A stretch of 64,000 bases of DNA from Hymenobacter coccineus (GTDB lineage: Bacteria; Bacteroidota; Bacteroidia; Cytophagales; Hymenobacteraceae), in assembly GCF_001816125.1 (NCBI RefSeq), contig NZ_MDZA01000397.1, positions 1 to 64,000 of the forward strand, written 5' to 3'. Both the position numbers and the translations under genes were made by a program. The number at the start of each line of letters is the position of its first letter. Within the stretch, counting starts at the first letter, position 1. This document shows positions 8,309-14,636 of the stretch, in pieces. The notes beneath the pieces are model-generated. The model saw nothing but the letters and a program-made list of their open reading frames with translations. It did not search any database and was not told the origin of the DNA.

Positions 8309-10960
8309 TTACTTGAAGCTCAGCGGTACCACCACTTTCACGCTTACTGTGCGGCCCATGTTGAAGACGCCCATGCGGCCGGTGGTGTAGTTCAGGTCGG
8401 CGTATTTGAGGCGGCTGAGGTGGCTTTGGTAGGCCACGTCGAACAGGTTGTTGGCCGTGACGAAGAGCGAGAACAGCGTGCGGCCCCGGGCGTCGGCCAC
8501 GTCGGTACCCACGCCGGCGTTGAAGAGCGTGTAGCCAGGCGTGGCGGTTTCGGTATCGAAGGCCGAGAAATAGCGATTTTGGGCAAACGTGTGCTCCACT
8601 TGGAAGCGCACGTAGCTGTTGGTGAGGCGTTTGCCCTGGCGGCGGAAGTTGCCGCGCAACTCCGACTGCAAGCGGTCGGCGGGGATGAAGGGCAGGTAGC
8701 GCTCGGCATCACTCACGCCCAGCTGGTGGGCGCGCACCATCGAAAAAGAGTTCTCGAAGTGCAGCCAGTCGAAGGGGTGCGGGTGCACGTCGAAGGTGGC
8801 CTCGCCGCCCACTAGGCGGGCGCGGCCCTGAGCGTACTCGTACACGCCCACGCTGGGGTCTTCGGCCGTGGCCACGGTCATCGAGTCGGTGCCGGCGCGG
8901 TTGAGGATGCGGCGCGTAAAGATGTAGTTGTCAATGCTGTTCTCAAAGGCGTCCAAGGTCAGGCGCACGTGGTCGGTGGCGTAGCTGATACCGCCGTCGA
9001 CCTGCAAGCTGGTTTCGGCCTTGAGGTCGGACTGGCCAATTTCGTAGCGAATCGTGCCCTCGTGGCGGCCGTTCGAGCCCAGCTCGGCAATGTTGGGGGC
9101 CCTAAAGCCGCGGGCCACGTTGGCCTTCACCGTGAGCCGGTCGCTCAGGTTATAGGCCGCGCCTAGGCTGCCGCTGTAGTTTTTAAACGTGCTGCGAAAG
9201 CCGCCGAACTTGGTTTCGGAATCGGGGGCCCCGGAGGTGGTGGGCCGGCCGTCGGTGTCCAGAAATAGGGCATCGGCCCCGATGCGGCGTACGTCGTAGC
9301 GCAGGCCGCCGCTGAGGTCGAGGTTGCCGATGGATTTTTTGGCCACGCCAAACAGGCCGGCCTCGTTCATCACGTAGCCCGGGATGAGAAATTCCTGGCC
9401 CAGGTTGCGGTTTTGCTGGTGCAGGCCGCTGGTGCCCACGGTCAGGTTCCAGCCGGCCATTTCGGGCAGGTAGTAGCGCAGGGCGTAGTCGAGGGTGCGG
9501 AGCTGGAAGTAGAGGCTGGTTTCGGCGGGGTCGAGGGCGTTGCCGAACTCGCGGCGCAGGTTCTGCTGGTAGTTCACTTGCAGCGCCAGCCGGGCCCCAC
9601 GGTCACCGAGGATGAAGCTGTTGTCGGCACCGATACGCAGGTGGTTGATTTGCTGGCGCGGCACGGCCAGCTCGTAGCCGCTGAACCCGGTGTTGGCCAC
9701 CGGCACCGAGACCAGGGCCCCGGCAACGGAATAATCGCGCACGAAGCGCCCGCTGGCCGAGTCGCGGGCCCCCTCAATCAGGCCCAGCTGCTGGTTGAAG
9801 GTGCTGAAGGTGAGGTGCGAGTAGCCCCAGCTTTTGTTCAGGCCCACGTAGCCGTTGGCATCCCACTCGTTGAAGCCCGAATTGAAAACGCGGCCATCGT
9901 AGCGGTTCTGGTAATCGCCGGCCACCTTTCGGCTACCGCGGGCCAGCCAGTTCAGGCCGTTCAGGTTGCCCGCGTTTTCGAAGGAGTAGCCCTGCTGGCG
10001 GTTGTTGGTCTGGTAGTTGGCCGTGGCCGAGCCGGTGATGTGGCCCTCGGCAATGGGCTCGGGGGCCAGAAAGTTGATGACGCCGGCCATGGCGTCGGAG
10101 CCGTACAGCAGCGAGCCGGGGCCCTTGATGATCTCGGCCCGGTCGATGCTGAACTCGTCGATTTCGATGCCGTGCTCGTCGCCCCACTGCTGGCCTTCCT
10201 GCTTGGCGCCGTTGTTCAGGGTCGTCACGCGGTTGTAGCCCAGCCCGCGCACCACCGGCTTGCTGATGGCGGCCCCGGTGGTGATCTGGCTCACGCCCGG
10301 CGTGTGGGCAATGGCGTCAATCACGTTGGTGCCCGAGGTTTGGTTGAGGCGGGTGCGGTCAATAACCGTGGTGGGCACCGGCGAGCGACGCGCCTCGGTA
10401 GCCGCCGACACGCCCGTGACCACCACCTGGCCAATTTCGGTGGCCGCTGGGGTCAGCTTCACGGCCAGCGGCTGGCCCGCGCCCGTGTCCACGGTCAGGC
10501 TTACGGTGGTGTAGCCCAGCGAGCGAATCTGCACCCCGAACCGCCCCCTTGGCAGGTTGGCAAAGCTGAAATTGCCGGCCCCGTCGGTGGCCGTGCCCTG
10601 CTTGAGGTCGGTGAAGAGCACGGTGGCCCCCGGCACGGCCTCGCCGGTGGCGGCATCGGTTACGTGGCCGGTGAAGGCCATTGCGGCCGCTGGCCGGGTC
10701 CGCGGCGCGGGGGCTGGGGTTTGGGCCCCGACGTGCAGCGCCAGCCCGCTTAGCAGCAAGGTGTTGATGGCCACCAAGCGCAAGCCGTTGCGGGCCCCCA
10801 GCGGGGCGAGGAAAGTGGCGCGCGACCAGCTAGCTGCCGCGAAAGAAAGCCCCGGCCAAGGGCCGGAGCCTTCCCGCAATTTCTCCAAAACCAAACGGGA
10901 GAAGGCAGAAGCCGCCGAACGCGGCAAGGCGTATTTATTGAGTCGTGCGTGAGTCCCCAT
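8309..10960 (-). CDS. TonB-dependent receptor with carboxypeptidase-like N-terminal domain
   Basis: 883 residues from the ATG at 10960. Visible parts in order are a signal-like segment (LRLVAINTLLLSGLALHVGAQ), a carboxypeptidase-regulatory-like beta domain ('GHVTDAATGEAVPGATVLFTD'), a plug with 'VVVTGVSAATEARRSPVPTT', 'GTNVIDAIAHTPGVSQI' and 'GPGSLLYGSDAMAGVINF', and a 22-strand-type barrel. It imports a ligand across the outer membrane using TonB energy. Context (His-rich exported protein upstream, Fur/Zur-type gene nearby) suggests zinc or another metal; this is inference. The first 60 or so residues are atypical, and a terminator-like hairpin lies inside them, so a TTG/GTG start near 10780 is quite possible. 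Confidence 0.88.
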   Translation of the reverse strand: MGTHARLNKYALPRSAASAFSRLVLEKLREGSGPWPGLSFAAASWSRATFLAPLGARNGLRLVAINTLLLSGLALHVGAQTPAPAPRTRPAAAMAFTGHVTDAATGEAVPGATVLFTDLKQGTATDGAGNFSFANLPRGRFGVQIRSLGYTTVSLTVDTGAGQPLAVKLTPAATEIGQVVVTGVSAATEARRSPVPTTVIDRTRLNQTSGTNVIDAIAHTPGVSQITTGAAISKPVVRGLGYNRVTTLNNGAKQEGQQWGDEHGIEIDEFSIDRAEIIKGPGSLLYGSDAMAGVINFLAPEPIAEGHITGSATANYQTNNRQQGYSFENAGNLNGLNWLARGSRKVAGDYQNRYDGRVFNSGFNEWDANGYVGLNKSWGYSHLTFSTFNQQLGLIEGARDSASGRFVRDYSVAGALVSVPVANTGFSGYELAVPRQQINHLRIGADNSFILGDRGARLALQVNYQQNLRREFGNALDPAETSLYFQLRTLDYALRYYLPEMAGWNLTVGTSGLHQQNRNLGQEFLIPGYVMNEAGLFGVAKKSIGNLDLSGGLRYDVRRIGADALFLDTDGRPTTSGAPDSETKFGGFRSTFKNYSGSLGAAYNLSDRLTVKANVARGFRAPNIAELGSNGRHEGTIRYEIGQSDLKAETSLQVDGGISYATDHVRLTLDAFENSIDNYIFTRRILNRAGTDSMTVATAEDPSVGVYEYAQGRARLVGGEATFDVHPHPFDWLHFENSFSMVRAHQLGVSDAERYLPFIPADRLQSELRGNFRRQGKRLTNSYVRFQVEHTFAQNRYFSAFDTETATPGYTLFNAGVGTDVADARGRTLFSLFVTANNLFDVAYQSHLSRLKYADLNYTTGRMGVFNMGRTVSVKVVVPLSFK
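10842..10870 (-). terminator. Terminator-like hairpin inside the nominal 5' end of the TonB receptor
   Basis: On the minus strand the RNA would form a 10 bp stem (GGCUCCGGCC with GGCCGGGGCU, two G-U pairs) with a 3 nt loop, followed by UUCUUUC. It falls between the His-rich gene and the receptor's signal peptide. It could be an attenuator, or evidence that the receptor starts further downstream. Confidence 0.5.
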
Positions 10961-11121
10961 ACCAAGTTGTGTTATTTAAATGCGTGGCCATCAGCGGCAA
11001 GCCTTGCGCAAAGCAGTGGGCAAACCGCCCCCGGCGCCAAGCCAGTGGGCGCAGCCGATAGCCCCAGAAAATTAAGTGAGCGGCCGGGGCCCCAGGGGCC
11101 CTGCCAGGTAATGCGGCGGCG

Positions 11122-11469
11122 CTATGCCAGCGGGGGCCCCCGCAGGCAGCGCTGCGCCGCCACGGCCTCGGCCCACACCGACGCCGCAAAGGGCGTGCGC
11201 AGTCCCACCACAGCCGAGCGCGTGGGCACGGGCACCGCCACCGGCGCGGCCGGCTGGAAAGGTGCGTCGTAGAGCACGTCTTCGTGGCAGTGCTTGTGCT
11301 GAGCCGTCAGCAAGGCCTTGCCCTTGACTGGGCCGAAGCTGGCGCGCCGCGCCGGCTCGGCGGTAGTGTGCACGTGGGCGTGCAGTGCCAGTACCCACGC
11401 CTCGGGCAGCAGCACCCGCACGAAGCAGAGCAGCAAGAAAGCAGCGCAGAGTTGGCGACGCAAGAGCAC
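11122..11469 (-). CDS. His-rich exported small protein, putative metal-locus component
   Basis: About 115 residues from a GTG at 11469, giving VLLRRQLCAAFLLLCFVRVLLP, a positively charged then hydrophobic export signal. The frame is open further up to an ATG at 11559, but that ATG lies upstream of a convincing minus-strand -7 element (11538-11545), so the shorter start is preferred. The mature part has His clusters HAHVH and HKHCHED, which suggests metal binding. The C-terminal 'YDAPFQPAAPVAVP' recalls small Bacteroidota proteins encoded ahead of metal-linked TonB receptors. The function is unknown. It is followed by the receptor on the same strand after about 160 bp. Confidence 0.65.
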   Translation of the reverse strand: MLLRRQLCAAFLLLCFVRVLLPEAWVLALHAHVHTTAEPARRASFGPVKGKALLTAQHKHCHEDVLYDAPFQPAAPVAVPVPTRSAVVGLRTPFAASVWAEAVAAQRCLRGPPLA

Positions 11470-11537
11470 GAATAACGCGGGCAAGGGGCTACGTGGCAGG
11501 GCCACGCGGCCCGCAGGCCGGCAGCCCACCGGGTCCC

Positions 11538-11545
11538 CAAAGGTA
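11538..11545 (-). promoter_or_regulatory. Minus-strand -7 element for the His-rich/TonB operon
   Basis: The minus strand reads TACCTTTG, a perfect match to the Bacteroidota TAnnTTTG -7 consensus. The inverted repeat at 11550-11578 covers the region just upstream, where sigma and the -33 box would sit. The best -33 TTG is 23 nt away, slightly long. Confidence 0.6.
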
Positions 11546-11549
11546 TGGC

Positions 11550-11578
11550 GCTGCAACATAATTGCGCCAAGTTGCAGC
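11550..11578. promoter_or_regulatory. Candidate operator A, GCTGCAAC-N13-GTTGCAGC
   Basis: Two perfect 8 bp arms with a 13 nt spacer, placed directly upstream of the minus-strand -7 element. The TGCAAC/GTTGCA half-sites are the same as in the core of the palindrome at 11659-11713 on the divergent promoter. The likeliest binder is the Fur/Zur-type protein encoded at 13377; this is inferred. Confidence 0.5.
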
Positions 11579-11658
11579 GGACATTCTTTTTCTGATCAAT
11601 TAATTAAGCTCAACCATACTTTATTGTCAGTAGCCAGCAACAAGTAGTTAGCAGGCAC

Positions 11659-11713
11659 GTAGCAGGCATTATCACAAATGCAACTAAGTTGCATTTGTGA
11701 TAATGCCTGCTAC
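11659..11713. promoter_or_regulatory. 55 bp perfect palindrome over the FAD-oxidoreductase promoter
   Basis: Two perfect 27 bp arms around a single central A at 11686. The core TGCAACTAAGTTGCA (11679-11693) has the 7-1-7 layout typical of Fur-family boxes, and the right arm spans the -33 to -7 region of the plus-strand promoter. It could act as an operator, or as a hairpin on the antisense side. Confidence 0.65.
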
Positions 11714-11718
11714 CTTCG
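11689..11718 (+). promoter_or_regulatory. Bacteroidota-type promoter of the FAD oxidoreductase
   Basis: TTG (11689-11691), then 19 nt, then TACCTTCG (11711-11718). This fits the TTG-N19-21-TAnnTTTG consensus with one change. The ATG at 11781 is about 55 nt beyond the expected transcription start. Confidence 0.65.
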
Positions 11719-11780
11719 CAATACCAATGGGCCCCAGGCGACCAATGCCCACCTGAACCAATCAATTTTTGCCTTATCCT

Positions 11781-12692
11781 ATGCTGCACGAAGTCATTAT
11801 TGTGGGCGGTAGCTACGCCGGACTAAGCGCCGCTATGGCCCTGGGCCGGGCCCGCTGCCGGGTGCTGGTCATCGATGCGGGCCTGCCGCGTAACCGCTTT
11901 GCGCCCCACGCCCACAACTTGTTGCTGCATGACGGCGACGCCCCCGCCGACCTGGCGGCCCAGGCCCGCCAGCAGCTGGCCACCTACCCCACCGTGCAGT
12001 TGCTCGCCGCCGAAGCCACGACGGCCGAGAAGCTGCCCGACGGCACATTTGCCATCGGCACAGCCCGGCACGGGAGCTTCCGGGGCGAGGTACTGGCCCT
12101 GGCTACCGGCCTGCGCGATGAGCTGCCGCCCGTGCCCGGCTTTGCCGAATGCTGGGGCAAGAGCATCATCCACTGCCCGTACTGCCACGGCTACGAGGTG
12201 GCCGACCAGCCCACCGGCCTGTGGTTCAACGGCGATGCCGTGGGCGAAGTGGCCCAGCTGCTCCTCAACTGGACCCGCGACCTGACGGTGTTCACCAACG
12301 GCCCGGCCACGTTTGGGGCCCCCGTGCGGGCGCAGCTCGCCGCCTGGCGCGTGCCCGTGGTCGAAACGCCCATTGCCGCCGTGGCGCAGGCCGGGGGCTG
12401 GCTCCAGGGCCTGCGCTTGGCCGACGGCCGGCTGGTCGCCGCGGCGGTTCTATACGCCCGGCTGCCCTGGCGGCAGGCCAGTGCGCTGCCCGCCCAGCTG
12501 GTTTGCGCCCTCACGGAGAACAACTTACTCCAAATTGATGCGCAAAACCAAACCACCGTGCCCGGCGTGTACGCCCTGGGCGATAACTGCTCGCCACTGC
12601 ACCAACTGGTGCAGGCCATGGCCGCTGGCAACGCCGTGGGCGCAGGGCTGAGCAAGCTGTTCATCGCCAAAATGCGGCGCTGGGCGGCCTGA
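11781..12692 (+). CDS. NAD(P)/FAD-dependent oxidoreductase, thioredoxin-reductase-like
   Basis: 303 residues. The FAD-binding Rossmann motif is at the N-terminus (IIVGGSYAGLSAAMALGRA), a redox-type CPYCHGYE motif at about residues 134-141, and the second FAD motif near the C-terminus (VPGVYALGDN). Length and order match single-chain TrxB-like proteins. The segment that normally carries the GxGxxA NADPH motif reads 'LWFNGDAVGEVAQLLLN', so NADPH binding may be altered. A TTG at 11769 is an alternative start, but the ATG at 11781 is preferred. It is transcribed divergently from the metal-receptor operon, so a role linked to metal or thiol homeostasis is inferred. Confidence 0.85.
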   Translation: MLHEVIIVGGSYAGLSAAMALGRARCRVLVIDAGLPRNRFAPHAHNLLLHDGDAPADLAAQARQQLATYPTVQLLAAEATTAEKLPDGTFAIGTARHGSFRGEVLALATGLRDELPPVPGFAECWGKSIIHCPYCHGYEVADQPTGLWFNGDAVGEVAQLLLNWTRDLTVFTNGPATFGAPVRAQLAAWRVPVVETPIAAVAQAGGWLQGLRLADGRLVAAAVLYARLPWRQASALPAQLVCALTENNLLQIDAQNQTTVPGVYALGDNCSPLHQLVQAMAAGNAVGAGLSKLFIAKMRRWAA

Positions 12693-12759
12693 GGGTTTAG
12701 CGAGAACTCCACTGGCGCGGGCGGTGCAAGTGCACGGGGGCCCCGGGCGCACTTGCAAA

Positions 12760-13276
12760 ATGAGGAGCTTATCGCCGTATTTTTACCGGCTGCCCTTCGC
12801 GCCCTACCTGCTCATGCTCCTTCCCATTATCGATTCGCTCGTGGCGCAAGCCGACGCGGAGCTGTGCCTGCTGCGCTTCCAGTGGGCGGTGCCATCGGAA
12901 GACCATACCCGGCCAGCATTCATGCGGGGGCTGGTCTTGCTGGCCGAGCGCCAGGCCGTCCGGGTGCTGGTCGATTTTACAGGGATGCCGCCCACCTCCG
13001 TTACCGAAGAAGTTTGGCTGGCCCAGCACTGGGTGCCGGGTATTCTCCGGCAGGCGTGCCTACTGCAAGCAGCCATGGTGTTCGACAATGAGTACGATTT
13101 GCATAATTGGGCCAAGATAGAAAATATGCTGGGCCCCAGTCACTTGCGCAGCTTTCAGTTTCAATTTTTCGACGACGCGGCGGCGGCCCTGCACTGGCTC
13201 ACCGGCTCCGACGCGGCCGTGCGGCGCCTGCAAGCCGAGTGGTTTGGCGCGCCCGCCGGGGGCCCCCGGGGCGTGA
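12760..13276 (+). CDS. STAS-like hypothetical protein A, C-terminus uncertain
   Basis: The core (about residues 19-160) reads 'DAELCLLRFQWAVPSEDHTRPAFMRGL', 'VRVLVDFTGMPP', 'WLAQHWVPGIL' and 'FQFQFFDDAAAALHWLTG', resembling STAS/SpoIIAA-like small proteins of Hymenobacter. It is clearly a paralogue of the gene at 14005. An internal Met at 12814 may be the real start. As sequenced, the frame has no stop until 13716 and would overlap fur by 340 nt. Removing one base from the G5C5 tract at 13258-13267 gives a stop at 13274-13276 with a natural end (EWFGAPAGAPGA), and that end is used here. The function is unknown. Confidence 0.5.
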
Positions 13277-13298
13277 GTTGGGGGCCCCCGGCGGGCGC
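13249..13298. repeat. GC-only 18 bp inverted repeat before fur
   Basis: Perfect 18 bp arms (13249-13266 and 13281-13298) built from GCCGGGGGCCCC, with a 14 nt loop. It spans the probable end of the STAS-like gene and could act as its terminator, although there is no T-run. Confidence 0.75.
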
Positions 13299-13364
13299 GG
13301 CCGGAAACCCTGCGCGGCAGGTAGGGGTTTTCGCAGCGGGGCGGCGCATGCCGCCCCTTACCCA

Positions 13365-13372
13365 TAGTTTTG
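13365..13372 (+). promoter_or_regulatory. -7 element of fur
   Basis: TAGTTTTG matches TAnnTTTG and lies 4 nt before the fur ATG, so the transcript would be leaderless or nearly so. No TTG is seen at the expected -33 position. Confidence 0.45.
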
Positions 13373-13376
13373 ACCC

Positions 13377-13820
13377 ATGCCCCCCGCCGCTCCTGCCCCC
13401 GACCGCCTCGCCCAAACCATCACCCGCCACGGGCTGCGCCAAACGCCCGTGCGTCGCGCCGTGCTGGCCGCCCTCACGGGCAAGGGCTACGCCCTCACCG
13501 GGGCCGAGATTGAGCAGGAAACGGGCCCCGGCACCGACCGCATCACCCTGTACCGCACCCTCAAAAGCTTCGAGCAAAGCGGCCTCATCCACCGCGTCAT
13601 CGACGATTCGGACGTGCTGCGCTACGCGGCCTGCTCCATCGAGTGCAGCGCCGGGGCCCACTTCGACAACCACGTGCACTTCAAGTGCGGCACCTGCGCC
13701 CACACGTATTGCCTGAGCCAAGTCGCCATCCCGGCCGTAACGCTGCCCGGCGGCTTCCAGGCCGAGCGGCGCGACTACCTGCTTTCGGGCACGTGCCAGC
13801 TTTGCCAGCCTGCTGGCTAA
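13377..13820 (+). CDS. Fur/Zur family metal-responsive repressor
   Basis: 147 residues. The N-terminal winged-helix DNA-binding domain shows 'RLAQTITRHGLRQTPVRRAVLAAL' and 'GTDRITLYRTLKSFEQSGLIH', which are hallmark Fur-family segments. The dimerisation and metal domain has 'HFDNHVHFKCGTCAHTYCLS' with metal-binding His residues and two CxxC pairs (CGTC and CQLC at the very end) for the structural zinc. Fur-like proteins repress metal-uptake genes when loaded with metal. Linkage to a TonB receptor with a His-rich partner makes a Zur-type (zinc) role plausible but unproven. The 7-1-7 palindromes at 11.5-11.7 kb are candidate targets. Confidence 0.92.
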   Translation: MPPAAPAPDRLAQTITRHGLRQTPVRRAVLAALTGKGYALTGAEIEQETGPGTDRITLYRTLKSFEQSGLIHRVIDDSDVLRYAACSIECSAGAHFDNHVHFKCGTCAHTYCLSQVAIPAVTLPGGFQAERRDYLLSGTCQLCQPAG

Positions 13821-14004
13821 CCCCAATTGGCCGAGTGAAGCAGTGCATCAGTCGGGTTTTTCGCCCCATTGGCCGTAGTACCAAATCCGGAAGCGGCGTT
13901 TTTTAGTAGTTTGGGCCCGTAAGCAATGCACAATTTTATACTGGCCTTTGCGTACTATTGCACTAACCTTGCAGGGCCCCGCGCCGTTAGGCGCTATATC
14001 TTAT

Positions 14005-14508
14005 ATGATTATCAACGAAATTGGCGAACTGCTGATGCAACACAGCGAGCCCTTGGGTTTGCTGCGCACCAATTGGGCCGCGGGCCGCGACATGAGCCAT
14101 TTCCGCGACGCCCTCACCCGGGCCCAGGCGGTAGCCCAGCGCCTGAGCGTGCGCCGGTGCTTGATTGAGCTAGATGCTCTGCCCGATATTTCGGCCTACG
14201 ACCAGGCTTGGCTGGCCACCCAGTGGATTCCAAATTCGCTGCATCTATCTCTAAAACAGGTAGTTATTGTGCTTTCGCCCCGGCGCATCTACAACCAGCA
14301 AGCCGTGGAGGGCCTGCTGTTGATGGCCCGGCCGTTCATCAAGTTCGACGTGCAGTTTTTCTCGCAGCCCGTGGCCGGCCTGCGCTGGCTCACCGACTAC
14401 TCGCCGCTAGTGCCCGAGTTGCTGCACGAGTGGGACGTGGCCTTCGGCCCCACGCCCCCGCCGCCGGGCGGCGTGCAGGAGCCCCGCGCCTACTACGACC
14501 GCCCCTGA
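14005..14508 (+). CDS. STAS-like hypothetical protein B
   Basis: 167 residues from the ATG at 14005; an in-frame upstream start at 13948 is possible. Pattern: 'MIINEIGELLMQHSEPLGLLRTNW', 'RRCLIELDALPDISAYDQAWLATQWIPN', 'QVVIVLSPRRIYNQQAVEGLL', 'FDVQFFSQPVAGLRWLTDY'. The order of blocks and the WLATQWIP and QFF..P..GLRWLT motifs match protein A on the other side of fur, so the two are paralogues. The fold looks STAS/SpoIIAA-like. No enzyme motif, signal or membrane segment is visible. The function is unknown; the position beside fur may be incidental. Confidence 0.7.
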   Translation: MIINEIGELLMQHSEPLGLLRTNWAAGRDMSHFRDALTRAQAVAQRLSVRRCLIELDALPDISAYDQAWLATQWIPNSLHLSLKQVVIVLSPRRIYNQQAVEGLLLMARPFIKFDVQFFSQPVAGLRWLTDYSPLVPELLHEWDVAFGPTPPPPGGVQEPRAYYDRP

Positions 14509-14519
14509 GGGCCCTCACG

Positions 14520-14534
14520 CTGTCAACCTGACAG
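14520..14534. promoter_or_regulatory. CTGTCA-N3-TGACAG palindrome upstream of htpG
   Basis: Perfect 6 bp arms with a 3 nt spacer, about 100 bp before the htpG start. It is followed by a T-run and then a CACTTTG -7-like element at about 14554. It may be a heat-shock operator, or with its T-run a weak terminator for the preceding gene. Confidence 0.4.
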
Positions 14535-14636
14535 TTTTTTTCGGCTTGGAACGCACTTTGAAGCGGCCCCCGTGGCGGCTCGCCTCGGCGTGCCCGGCCA
14601 AAATTTCCACTTTGCCTTCACCCAACCCATTCTGCC

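Noticed and set aside
9413..10753. A 446-codon plus-strand open frame antisense to the TonB receptor
   Set aside because: Its composition (Val/Gly/Ala/His rich) is that of the complement of high-GC coding DNA, and it mirrors a clearly real gene.
11659..11713. Insertion-sequence end
   Set aside because: No transposase, no target-site duplication and only one palindrome; the promoter overlap makes a regulatory role more likely.
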